From contig CANCYR010000024.1 of NCBI GenBank assembly GCA_947382355.1, positions 1 through 48,439 on the forward strand: a DNA stretch of 48,439 nucleotides, read 5' to 3'. How positions within the stretch are numbered: position 1 is the stretch's first letter; the number at the start of each line of letters is the position of its first letter. The notes beneath the pieces were generated by a model. It made no database searches. It was not told the origin of the DNA and was given only the letters and a program-made list of their open reading frames with translations. Shown here one piece after another: positions 34,061-41,946 of this stretch. Origin of the DNA: an uncultured Lachnospiraceae bacterium (GTDB taxonomy: Bacteria; Bacillota; Clostridia; Lachnospirales; Lachnospiraceae). The position numbers were made by a program, and so were the translations under genes.

Positions 34061-35791
34061 CTACTTTGTCCTTAAATACTTATCCATCATGCAACCACCA
34101 TCTAAATATTTAGCAGTAACACACTTTTTACAATGTACACATTTTTCAGGATTAATATAATAATTATCTCCAATAATCGAGATTGCACTAGTCCTGCAAA
34201 GAGACTCACACTTCAAACATTTTCTACAAGCATTAAACTTTTTGATTTGATACCCTGCCATACGTTGTAAAGTATTATGATCAGCCACATTCATTGTCCT
34301 TATCTTTACAGCATACTCATATCCATCCTGTTCAAACGGCTGTATAGATAGAATAGGCACATTATTCTTTATATCAAGAACCAAAACTTCATTTAATAAT
34401 TTTTGTCCTAACTCTGGAGCAATCCTACCAAACGGCGTGAACATTCCAATTAGCCTTTCATCAAATGGATGCACTAAGCGATATATTTTTGCATGTTCTT
34501 CAGTTGTACAGTTAGTATATTTAATTTTCACATCACTTGCAGCAACTAACCCATTTCCTCCCTGCCTAGCTTTCCATTTTCCAGAGTCAACATAGACTTC
34601 AGCATCTGGCTTTCCTATTTTCTTTGCAAACTCAATAAGAAAGGCACGCCATCTTTTAGCTTGTTCTGGCATATAAATTCGAGATAAAAATTGAGCTCGC
34701 TGATTATTATTAGGACAACACCAGCACCCTACCCTGTCATAGCCCAATCGATAAGCCTCATTAAAATCAATTTCTTCTGTGAGAATATATAACCAAATAT
34801 CTATATCACTCCAAAGAAAAATAGGTGACGCAACTGTCTGCTGTTGAATTTTAACAGCTCCTGAATCATCTTCTATTCGATTATACTTACTTCTGCTAAC
34901 AGACTCATACTTTCTAATCCCATAAAATGTCAAAATCCGCTGTTCTCGATAGAAATTATTTATAACTCTAGTAATTGGTCCTGTTTTAAACATAGAACAG
35001 CACCAACGCATCATTCTTGCAGGCGGTCCTATATCTTCACATACATCATAAAAAATCTGTTCACTATTTTTGGCAATTTGAAAGATTGCTTGAGGATGAT
35101 TCTCTCTATATCTCTTCGCATATTCAATAGTCATTGGGAACTCAAGTGTTGTATCTCCAAAAATATGTACTAAATTGGGATTACTCAATGCTTTTATAAC
35201 AATATCAGCAGTAACCGTTGAATCCTTACCTCCCGAGAATGATAAAACAATATGTTCTTCATCAAATTTCTTTGTTGCCTCATGAATAAACTCATATGCC
35301 TCATCCTTCAAATAATGTAAACGCAATTGATTTGCTTTTGCAAAATTAGTAATATGCTTATTAAAATAAACATATGAATTCTCTCCTTCATACATTTCCA
35401 ATTTTTCAGAAATTATATCTGCATTAGTCTCCTGAAACAATTTATTGGAAATAGTCATTGTTTTTCCATCAATATAGTAACGGTTGTTAGATGCCCAAAC
35501 CGACCTTTTTATATATTCATTTGGTTTTTTGTTCAAAAGAATTTCTAATAATAACCTCTCCTCCGGAAAAACTGGCCTTAAATCCATTGCCATATACTTC
35601 ATTTTTTTACCGCACATAGGACAACACTCTATATCAGCCTGTGTAACTACTTGCACTACTGGAACCTCACAATCCTCACACCAATAAACCCTTGTTGGAA
35701 GTTCATCTATTGTTTTGATGCCACAAATGGGGCATATCTCTTCATTTGTTTCAATACAGCAGTTTTTGCACCACACTTGGACATCCTCCAT
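34061..35791 (-). CDS. dndC: DndC-like sulfurtransferase with zinc-ribbon and ferredoxin domains
   Basis: First gene of the operon. The 576 residues begin with Cys-rich ribbons (CKNCC, CPICG, CEDC, CCPMCG). The PAPS-reductase/ATP-pyrophosphatase core follows, with PP-loop SFSGGKDST (186-191 for SGGKDS), FGDTTLEFP, RWCCSMFK and GCWCCPN, whose cysteines could hold a cluster as in DndC. The C-terminus is a ferredoxin-like module with CRKCLKCESLC and CVHCKKC. DndC activates the DNA backbone or transfers sulfur in phosphorothioation. The start is ATG 35791; a GTG nine codons upstream is also open and neither has a strong ribosome-binding site. Use of this enzyme for DNA sulfur modification is inferred from the operon. 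Confidence 0.85.
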   Translation of the reverse strand: MEDVQVWCKNCCIETNEEICPICGIKTIDELPTRVYWCEDCEVPVVQVVTQADIECCPMCGKKMKYMAMDLRPVFPEERLLLEILLNKKPNEYIKRSVWASNNRYYIDGKTMTISNKLFQETNADIISEKLEMYEGENSYVYFNKHITNFAKANQLRLHYLKDEAYEFIHEATKKFDEEHIVLSFSGGKDSTVTADIVIKALSNPNLVHIFGDTTLEFPMTIEYAKRYRENHPQAIFQIAKNSEQIFYDVCEDIGPPARMMRWCCSMFKTGPITRVINNFYREQRILTFYGIRKYESVSRSKYNRIEDDSGAVKIQQQTVASPIFLWSDIDIWLYILTEEIDFNEAYRLGYDRVGCWCCPNNNQRAQFLSRIYMPEQAKRWRAFLIEFAKKIGKPDAEVYVDSGKWKARQGGNGLVAASDVKIKYTNCTTEEHAKIYRLVHPFDERLIGMFTPFGRIAPELGQKLLNEVLVLDIKNNVPILSIQPFEQDGYEYAVKIRTMNVADHNTLQRMAGYQIKKFNACRKCLKCESLCRTSAISIIGDNYYINPEKCVHCKKCVTAKYLDGGCMMDKYLRTK

Positions 35792-36001
35792 TCTTTTTCT
35801 TATAATTTCGCCCAACACTTTACACTTTTAATTCAAATCCATTCAGCAACTCATTATCATTAATTTCTTTTTATTCACTCAATAAATAAATTTATCAAGC
35901 CAATTAGCCAAGACAATTTTATCATATAGCTTTTCAAAAATCAAAATATATTAGACTTTTTGAGTTCTTACAAAAAATCGTAATAATCATAAATATAATG
36001 A

Positions 36002-36030
36002 TTGCATTTCTTTGCCCCTTATGTTATATT
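36002..36030 (+). promoter_or_regulatory. Promoter of the antisense RNA
   Basis: TTGCAT (36002-36007) and TATATT (36025-36030) are separated by 17 bp, predicting a start near 36037. It drives a short plus-strand transcript toward the small toxin gene. Confidence 0.6.
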
Positions 36031-36036
36031 CGAAGT

Positions 36037-36134
36037 AAGGAAAGCACCCACTCCAAAGGTGGATGCCCCTCGAACAGGTTAAATGTCCTTATGGACACCG
36101 CCTATCCTGTGGGTAGACAGGATAGGCATTTTTA
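36037..36134 (+). ncRNA. Candidate type I antitoxin RNA
   Basis: A roughly 100-nt transcript is predicted from the promoter at 36002-36030 to a perfect 10-bp terminator stem GCCTATCCTG/CAGGATAGGC (36100-36127) followed by ATTTTTATTT. It is complementary to the 3' region of the minus-strand toxin message. On that strand a second hairpin (GCATCCAC/GTGGGTGC, about 36046-36067) followed by TTTCC could end the toxin message. This convergent layout matches TxpA/RatA-type loci. Confidence 0.6.
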
Positions 36135-36248
36135 TTTCTTCTTACTGTTTCTCTTATCGAGAAAGGTCAGAAACGTAACAATCAAACTTCCAAAGGAAAT
36201 CAGCAATCCGATTTCGCCATGTTTATAATCATATCATTGATAACTCAT
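36132..36248 (-). CDS. Holin-like type I toxin, start unclear
   Basis: The minus-strand frame ends GEIGLLISFGSLIVTFLTF followed by LDKRNSKKK and TAA. One hydrophobic membrane segment and a Lys/Arg tail are the hallmark of TxpA/'putative holin-like toxin' peptides. No ordinary start lies in frame. The only ATG (36248) is followed four codons later by TGA, so the coding part would begin YDYKHGEIG after that stop. Either the gene is decayed, it starts at an unusual codon, or the TGA is an artefact. It should act at the membrane and be silenced by the antisense RNA. Confidence 0.5.
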
Positions 36249-36318
36249 AATTTCAATCATTTTTGCTTGTTTTTTAGTTTTTTATATAAAACCTTTCATA
36301 TAATTTTTTCACTTTTTA

Positions 36319-36975
36319 CTAATGCCGACTATCCATATCAGCATAAAAACTGTTCAATATATCTGCAAGCCGATAAGGCGCTTCCACATTTACTTCATGT
36401 CCTGCATTTTTTACCAGACGCAGATTTGCTGTTGGAATTTTTCTTTTCAAACTGATTGCTGCTCTTTTATTTGCAGTATCTTTTTCACCGCATATTATCA
36501 ATGTTTTACATAAAATACTGCTCAGCTTATCTTCAAACTTCAAATCAAGCATAGAATTTGTAAGTCGAATCAAACCTTTTTTTGTAAAACCGTCCTTTTT
36601 AAAATATGCTTCCGGCAAAATCAAAAACAGCATATTTTGCAGCCTCAGCAACAGACGGGGCATTTTATATTGCGGAGCGATTAAGATCAAAGAGCGCACC
36701 TTGGCCGGATAGTCAATTGCATAATTCAGAGAAAGTACAGCGCCTAAGGAAATACCGCACAAATTTAAAGGCTCTGTCTCCTGTTTGCAATATTCCTTAA
36801 ATTTATGATAGAGGTTTTTATAGGTGATTTCTTCCTCTGCAACTTCAGAAAATAATGAAATACAAGCGGACTCTATATCTTTTGATAACAATGATGCCGT
36901 TTCATCCCAGCTGGACGAAGACTGCCCAAGACCGTGTACAAATATTATTTTGTGATTGTGGTTATTTATTCTCAT
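36319..36975 (-). CDS. Alpha/beta-fold hydrolase
   Basis: A 218-residue serine hydrolase. FVHGLGQSSSSW forms the oxyanion loop and GISLGAVLSLNYA holds the nucleophile Ser in the elbow. The acid is in IICGEKDTANK and the catalytic His is in VKNAGHEVNVEAP. No lid insertion larger than usual is seen. It lies downstream of a TetR regulator on the same strand and is probably controlled by it. The substrate is unknown (esterase, lactonase or C-C hydrolase are possible). Confidence 0.9.
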   Translation of the reverse strand: MRINNHNHKIIFVHGLGQSSSSWDETASLLSKDIESACISLFSEVAEEEITYKNLYHKFKEYCKQETEPLNLCGISLGAVLSLNYAIDYPAKVRSLILIAPQYKMPRLLLRLQNMLFLILPEAYFKKDGFTKKGLIRLTNSMLDLKFEDKLSSILCKTLIICGEKDTANKRAAISLKRKIPTANLRLVKNAGHEVNVEAPYRLADILNSFYADMDSRH

Positions 36976-37060
36976 ACTTCCAACCTCCTACTTGTTTTTC
37001 AACCTTCCCTTCAAATCTTTTTGTCAATTGTGTTATTGATGCAGCCAATGACTTACTCAT
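36962..37060 (-). CDS. Possible 32-residue peptide ahead of the hydrolase
   Basis: ATG 37060 follows a strong AAGGAGGG. The short frame (MSKSLAASITQLTKRFEGK...) ends inside the first codons of the hydrolase gene, overlapping it by 14 nt. It could be a leader peptide that couples translation, or the remnant N-terminus of a deleted gene. The ribosome-binding site is good; nothing else supports function. Confidence 0.35.
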   Translation of the reverse strand: MSKSLAASITQLTKRFEGKVEKQVGGWKYENK

Positions 37061-37153
37061 GGTTTCCCTCCTTATTTTTATACATACCGCACAAATTTAT
37101 AGTGGTAAAATAAAACTGCCTTTGCATAAGGCAATTTTAATTCATTCAATATA

Positions 37154-37798
37154 TTAGTCATTATCCTTTATCGCTGAAACAGACTGATTCAATCTATCCA
37201 TAATTTCATCATCAATCAAAGGAACGCCCATGCTGTCCAACATGTCTTTTATAAATGCAAACTTATGGCATATTTCCTCTGCACTTACAGGATAAACAGA
37301 TGGCATTAACCAAAATTCAAGCAGCGGTATCAATTCAGACAGTTCTTTTGCATATTGTGTATGGAGCGAACCATCCTGATTGCCCTCTTCAAGCAATTCG
37401 AGCCAGTGGGGGCTTAATATGCGCCTGTTGCTATCAATCATTCCTGCTAAAATGCGTGGGTTTTTCAAAATCGGTATTGCCTGTTTGGATAACTCTGTTC
37501 GTTCATCTCCCGATTGATTTAACAGCATAGCCATTTTCATTTTTTGTAATCCGTTTAAATCATTTCGCTCTCTTACAGCATGAAACGGGTTATTTTCCAT
37601 GAACAACTTACCATCCAAGGCATTCATAATTTCTTCTTTTGATTTAAAGTGATGATATATCGCACCTTTTGTCAGGCCACCAAGCTCATTAACAATATCC
37701 TGTATGGTAGTTTCATCATATCCTTTTTCCAAAAAGAGCTTTTGTGCCGCAGCTAAAACTTTTTCAACCGTTACTTCAGGGTATTTATTTCGCGCCAT
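37154..37798 (-). CDS. TetR/AcrR-family transcriptional regulator
   Basis: A 214-residue protein with an N-terminal helix-turn-helix (VLAAAQKLFLEKGYDETTIQDIVNELGGLTKGAIYHHFKSKEEI) and a variable ligand-binding C-terminal domain. It probably represses itself and the downstream hydrolase through the palindrome at 37819-37839. The ligand is unknown. About 100 bp separate it from the small upstream frame of the hydrolase. Confidence 0.93.
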   Translation of the reverse strand: MARNKYPEVTVEKVLAAAQKLFLEKGYDETTIQDIVNELGGLTKGAIYHHFKSKEEIMNALDGKLFMENNPFHAVRERNDLNGLQKMKMAMLLNQSGDERTELSKQAIPILKNPRILAGMIDSNRRILSPHWLELLEEGNQDGSLHTQYAKELSELIPLLEFWLMPSVYPVSAEEICHKFAFIKDMLDSMGVPLIDDEIMDRLNQSVSAIKDND

Positions 37799-37818
37799 AA
37801 AAAATGCACCTCATTTCT

Positions 37819-37839
37819 ATACATTCACTTAGTATGTAT
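37819..37839. promoter_or_regulatory. Putative TetR operator
   Basis: ATACAT and ATGTAT form an inverted repeat with a 9-nt spacer, 21 bp upstream of the regulator's start. Symmetry, length and position fit an autoregulatory TetR operator. Confidence 0.5.
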
Positions 37840-37859
37840 CGATTATAAGGCTGTTATTT

Positions 37860-38200
37860 TTTTCTGTCAATAATTCTAATAAGATTTTCATCCAATCGCA
37901 TACTATACCTGCATATAAAAAGACATTATCTGTTACAGGTTTCAATACCCGCCTAAAATTCTATGGCTAATTTTCCCGCCAAATGTTATAATCAACTTAT
38001 GCAAATACTTCATCCATCTGCATATACTAATAAATAGCATGAATCCTGCAGAACAATCACATTTTCCGCTCATTTATGTATTTATTTATTCATACATTTC
38101 ACATATAATTATAATAGTATATAACCTCTACTTTTCGTAAGCTTATATACCATTCAAAATAAATCCGGAAGCCCGGTGTATTGTACCCGCTTCCTGAAAG
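37860..38200. other. Gene-free stretch between the TetR regulator and the MFS gene
   Basis: About 340 bp of AT-rich sequence with no credible open frame. TATAATTATAATAG at about 38105-38118 may contain a -10 region for the plus-strand transporter, but no matching -35 is clear. Nothing else was recognised. Confidence 0.5.
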
Positions 38201-38210
38201 GAATCCCTAT

Positions 38211-39443
38211 ATGGAGACAAAAAAATTTTCAAAAGCAGAAAAAAGCTGGATTTTATATGATGTTGCCAATTCCGCCTTTATTCTAATCCTCACCGCCACC
38301 ATCCCCATTTACTTCAGAGGACTGACCGAAAGCGCCGGTATCAGCGCGGAGCACTCCACTTCCATCTGGGGTACCTCCACCTCCATAGCCCTCTTGATAT
38401 TGGCCATACTCTCGCCGGTTTTGGGAGCCCTGGCAGATTATAAGTCCATGAAGAAAAAAATCTTCGGCGGATTTCTGACAATCGGCATTCTTGGTGCTTT
38501 TGCCTTTACCTTTGCACCGGGATGGGGCAGTTTTTTATTCTTTTTTATCTTATCAAGGCTTGGATATTCTGCCTGCAATATCTTTTATGATGCCATGCTG
38601 GTAGACGTTTCCACTGACGAAAGAATGGACAGGATTTCTTCCTTTGGCTATGCCTTCGGGTATATTGGAAGCTGTATTCCTTTTATTATCGGTATTCTGC
38701 TTATCCTGACCACGCCCTTTGGACTTTCCACAATCTGGGCTACCCGGATTTCTTTTTTGATTACGATTGTCTGGTGGCTGCTTTTATCCATCCCTTTATT
38801 TAAGAATGTAAAACAGACACATTTCCTTAAACCAAAGAAAAATGTCATAAAACACAGCTTCCGCCGTCTTGGCATCACCTTTGCAAAGCTGAAGCGTGAC
38901 AAAAAGATTTTGTATTTCATTATCGGGTACTTTTTCTATATAGACGGGGTTTATACGATAATTTCCATGGCAACCACCTACGGCAGTGAGGTGGGCATAG
39001 ACAGCACCCAGATGATTCTGGCGCTGCTTCTTACCCAGTTCGTGGCATTTCCATTTGCCATTCTAAGCAGCTCCATAGCGGAAAAATTCGGTTCCATGAA
39101 GGTAATCAAGGTTTTCATCCTGCTTTACTGCTGTATCTGCGGCTTTGGATATGGGCTGGATACCGCACTGGAATTCTGGATTCTCGCAGTAGCTGTGGGC
39201 ATTTGTCAGGGCGGCATCCAGGCTCTTTCCCGTTCCCAGTTCGGCAAGATGGTTCCCAAAAAGGAAGCAAGCGAATATTTTGGATTTTTTGATATATTCG
39301 GAAAATTTGCCGACTTTTTCGGCCCCCTGATTATTTCACTTTGCGCCCTTGTATTAGGCAGCTCCAAATATGGTGTGCTTTCTTTGATTATACTGTTTAT
39401 ACTTGGCTTTTTCTTTCTGTGCAAATCGGAGAAATGTCAGTAA
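38211..39443 (+). CDS. MFS transporter, UMF1 family
   Basis: A 410-residue integral membrane protein with about 12 hydrophobic helices. The N-terminal WILYDVANSAFILILTATIP is the mark of the UMF1/Atg22-like branch of the major facilitator superfamily, and GGIQALSRSQFGKMVPKKEASEYFGFFDIFGK is a conserved cytosolic loop in this group. The start is ATG 38211 after GAAAGGA; the longer frame begins at a TTG. Substrate unknown; relatives in fungi release amino acids from vacuoles. No linked metabolic gene indicates its substrate. Confidence 0.9.
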   Translation: METKKFSKAEKSWILYDVANSAFILILTATIPIYFRGLTESAGISAEHSTSIWGTSTSIALLILAILSPVLGALADYKSMKKKIFGGFLTIGILGAFAFTFAPGWGSFLFFFILSRLGYSACNIFYDAMLVDVSTDERMDRISSFGYAFGYIGSCIPFIIGILLILTTPFGLSTIWATRISFLITIVWWLLLSIPLFKNVKQTHFLKPKKNVIKHSFRRLGITFAKLKRDKKILYFIIGYFFYIDGVYTIISMATTYGSEVGIDSTQMILALLLTQFVAFPFAILSSSIAEKFGSMKVIKVFILLYCCICGFGYGLDTALEFWILAVAVGICQGGIQALSRSQFGKMVPKKEASEYFGFFDIFGKFADFFGPLIISLCALVLGSSKYGVLSLIILFILGFFFLCKSEKCQ

Positions 39444-39550
39444 TGTTTCGGACTGCTGGTCCCTTTCTGAATTCACCTGCTCGTAAGTCAAAGACCCCGC
39501 CCCAAGCAGCGGGGCATCAAGCCAGCAAGCGCATGCATTGTCTTGTCATT

Positions 39551-39583
39551 TGTCTTGACAGTGCTGATAACTGGTACTATATT
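39551..39583 (+). promoter_or_regulatory. Promoter and possible operator of the nicotinate phosphoribosyltransferase gene
   Basis: TTGACA (39555-39560) and TATATT (39578-39583) are separated by exactly 17 bp. The -35 box forms part of TGTCTTGACA (TGTC/GACA inverted repeat), which could bind a repressor such as an NAD-pathway regulator. That identity is a guess; the promoter is well supported. Confidence 0.65.
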
Positions 39584-39670
39584 AACATTAGATAAAAAGC
39601 AAATAGGAAATTGCAGCGGCAGAATATTTTTGCAATTGCCTAAAAAACCCAGATAAACGGAGGAAACACA

Positions 39671-41125
39671 ATGGACAGACAAAACTTAACCCTTATGACG
39701 GACTTATATGAATTGACCATGATGCAGGGTTATTTTAAAAACAACGACCACAATGAAACCGTAATTTTCGATGCCTTTTTCCGGAACAATCCCATGGATG
39801 GCGGCTATGCCATTTCTGCCGGATTAGAGCAGGTAATCGATTACATCAAAAATCTTCGTTTTGAAAAAGAAGATATCGAATATTTGGGAAGCCTTAATAT
39901 TTTTGAAAAAGACTTTTTAGAATATTTAAATAATTTTCGCTTTACCGGAGACGTATATGCCATTCCGGAGGGAAGCATTATGTTCCCAAGAGAGCCTATG
40001 ATTAAGGTCATTGCACCCATTATGCAGGCACAGCTTGTGGAAACCGCAATTTTAAACATCATCAATCACCAGAGCCTGATTGCCACAAAGGCTTCCCGCG
40101 TATGCTTTGCTGCAAGAGGCGACGGAATCATGGAATTCGGCCTGCGCCGTGCCCAGGGGCCGGATGCAGGCACCTATGGGGCAAGAGCCGCCATGATCGG
40201 CGGCTGTATCGGCACCTCCAACGTGCTTGCCGGACAGCTTTTTGACGTACCGGTAAAGGGCACCCATGCCCACAGCTGGATAATGAGCTTTCCTGATGAA
40301 TACACCGCCTTTAAAACCTATGCGGACTTATATCCCAATGCCTGCCTTTTACTGGTAGACACTTACGATACATTAAAATCCGGCATTCCCAATGCCATCC
40401 GTGTATTTACGGAAATGAAAGAGGCTGGAATCCCCCTTGCCAATTACGGAATCCGTTTAGACAGCGGCGATCTGGCCTACTTATCCAAAAAAGCCAGAAA
40501 GATGCTGGATGCTGCCGGATTCCCGGACGCAATCATTTCCGCTTCCAATGACTTGGACGAGTATTTAATCGACAGCTTAAAGGTACAGGGCGCACAGATA
40601 ACCTCCTGGGGCGTGGGCACCCATCTTATAACCTCCAAGGACTGCCCTTCCTTCGGCGGGGTGTACAAGCTGGCAGCCGTTATGAAGCCGGACGGCACCT
40701 TCCTTCCCAAAATCAAGCTGTCTGAAAATACAGAAAAGGTCACTAATCCCGGCAACAAAACCATATACCGGGTTTACGAAAAAGAATCCGGCAAGGTAAA
40801 GGCAGATTTAATCTGCCTGGTAGAAGAAACCTTCGACGAAAACCAGCCCCTTCTCTTATTTGACCCGTTAGAGCCATGGAAGAAAACCAAGTTAGCCGCA
40901 GGCACCTATACCCTTCGCGAAATGATGGTACCTGTTTTCAAAAAAGGAGAATGCGTCTATGAATCCCCAAAAGTAATGGACATCCGCCAATACTGCCAGC
41001 AGGAATTAGAAACCCTCTGGCCGGAAACAAGACGTCTCATAAACCCCCACAAAGTATACGTAGACTTATCCAAAAAACTATACGACACAAAAATAGAATT
41101 ATTAGACCGTATGAGCGAAGTCTAA
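39671..41125 (+). CDS. pncB: Nicotinate phosphoribosyltransferase
   Basis: Converts nicotinate and PRPP to nicotinate mononucleotide in NAD salvage. The 484 residues begin LTLMTDLYELTMMQGYF, the family's start, and include EFGLRRAQGPDAG, GTHAHSWIMSF and GIRLDSGDLAYLSKKARKMLD, with SWGVGTHLITSKDCPSFGGVYKL in the active site. The length is that of the Firmicutes type. Start supported by AACGGAGG. It is transcribed alone from the promoter at 39551-39583. Confidence 0.96.
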   Translation: MDRQNLTLMTDLYELTMMQGYFKNNDHNETVIFDAFFRNNPMDGGYAISAGLEQVIDYIKNLRFEKEDIEYLGSLNIFEKDFLEYLNNFRFTGDVYAIPEGSIMFPREPMIKVIAPIMQAQLVETAILNIINHQSLIATKASRVCFAARGDGIMEFGLRRAQGPDAGTYGARAAMIGGCIGTSNVLAGQLFDVPVKGTHAHSWIMSFPDEYTAFKTYADLYPNACLLLVDTYDTLKSGIPNAIRVFTEMKEAGIPLANYGIRLDSGDLAYLSKKARKMLDAAGFPDAIISASNDLDEYLIDSLKVQGAQITSWGVGTHLITSKDCPSFGGVYKLAAVMKPDGTFLPKIKLSENTEKVTNPGNKTIYRVYEKESGKVKADLICLVEETFDENQPLLLFDPLEPWKKTKLAAGTYTLREMMVPVFKKGECVYESPKVMDIRQYCQQELETLWPETRRLINPHKVYVDLSKKLYDTKIELLDRMSEV

Positions 41126-41159
41126 AAATCATTTCAAAAATAACGCCTTTCCAAAACCA

Positions 41160-41234
41160 GTGAGAGCCGGCACGGCAATCATATAAAATCGCCTTATGGG
41201 TACGATTTTACATGATTGCTGTGCCGGCTCTCAC
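41160..41234. repeat. Long hairpin between convergent pncB and spoVT
   Basis: Two 32-nt arms (41160-41191 and 41203-41234) match as inverted repeats at 30 of 32 positions around an 11-nt loop. There is no clear T tract, so it is longer than a standard terminator but sits where one is expected between converging genes. The innermost ATAAAATCG resembles the element at 5-74. Confidence 0.75.
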
Positions 41235-41255
41235 GTCCTCTTAAAAACACTCCTT

Positions 41256-41801
41256 TTACTGCTCCATCTGTCTCCCCAGAAAAGCAGCCGCAGAAAGCAC
41301 CAGCTTTTTCTCCACATCCCCCATTTTATTTTTGCCTTCATTATCCAAAAGCACAACTGCTCCTATTACGTCCCCTTCACATATAATAGGGCTGATAACC
41401 TGCTGGGAAGGCTCTTCTCCCTGCTCCTTGGCAATTTCGATAAACCCCTTTTCCCCTTTGGAAGAAACGCTTGTTTCCCGATTTGTTAGTTTTTCCTCCA
41501 AATCCTTGCTGATGGATTTGCCAAGCAGACCCTTGCTGCCGCCTGCCACCGCAATAAACTGGTCTCTGTCCGCAATTAAAGCTGTTTTTCCTGAAACCTG
41601 AGAAAGACTTTCTGCATATTGTTTAGCAAAAGTAGTCATTTCTCCGATGGGAGAATACTTTTTCAGAATAATTTCCCCTTCTCTGTCTGTAAATATCTCT
41701 AACGGGTCGCTCTCGCGAATCCGCAGGGTCCTTCTGATTTCTTTCGGTATTACAATACGTCCTAAATCGTCTATTCTTCTTACAATTCCTGTAGCTTTCA
41801 T
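41256..41801 (-). CDS. spoVT: Stage V sporulation regulator SpoVT
   Basis: A forespore-specific regulator. The N-terminal AbrB-type swapped-hairpin DNA-binding domain is MKATGIVRRIDDLGRIVIPKEIRRTLRIRESDPLEIF. It is followed by a GAF-like domain (IADRDQFIAVAGGSKGLLGKSIS; SPIICEGDVIGAVVLLD). At 181 residues it matches the family. In Bacillus it adjusts sigma-G genes; here it implies the host can sporulate. AATGGAGG precedes the start. Confidence 0.95.
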   Translation of the reverse strand: MKATGIVRRIDDLGRIVIPKEIRRTLRIRESDPLEIFTDREGEIILKKYSPIGEMTTFAKQYAESLSQVSGKTALIADRDQFIAVAGGSKGLLGKSISKDLEEKLTNRETSVSSKGEKGFIEIAKEQGEEPSQQVISPIICEGDVIGAVVLLDNEGKNKMGDVEKKLVLSAAAFLGRQMEQ

Positions 41802-41842
41802 AAATAAATTTCCTCCATTTGCAAATCTTAGGTTTTCTATAT

Positions 41843-41884
41843 TTACCGTGATACTAGTATCTGTAAATGGTGGTATTTTATACC
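41843..41884 (-). promoter_or_regulatory. Candidate sigma-G-type promoter and palindrome upstream of spoVT
   Basis: On the minus strand GGTATA (41879-41884) and GATACTA (41855-41861) are separated by 17 bp and resemble sigma-F/G boxes. The -10 region lies in an imperfect palindrome centred on GATACTAGTATC with outer ATTTAC/GTAAAT arms, possibly an autoregulatory site. Confidence 0.4.
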
Positions 41885-41946
41885 TTGGAAATTTTCAATC
41901 TTTTAGAGAAAAACTGCTCCAATTATTACCATGTTTTTTAATATTT

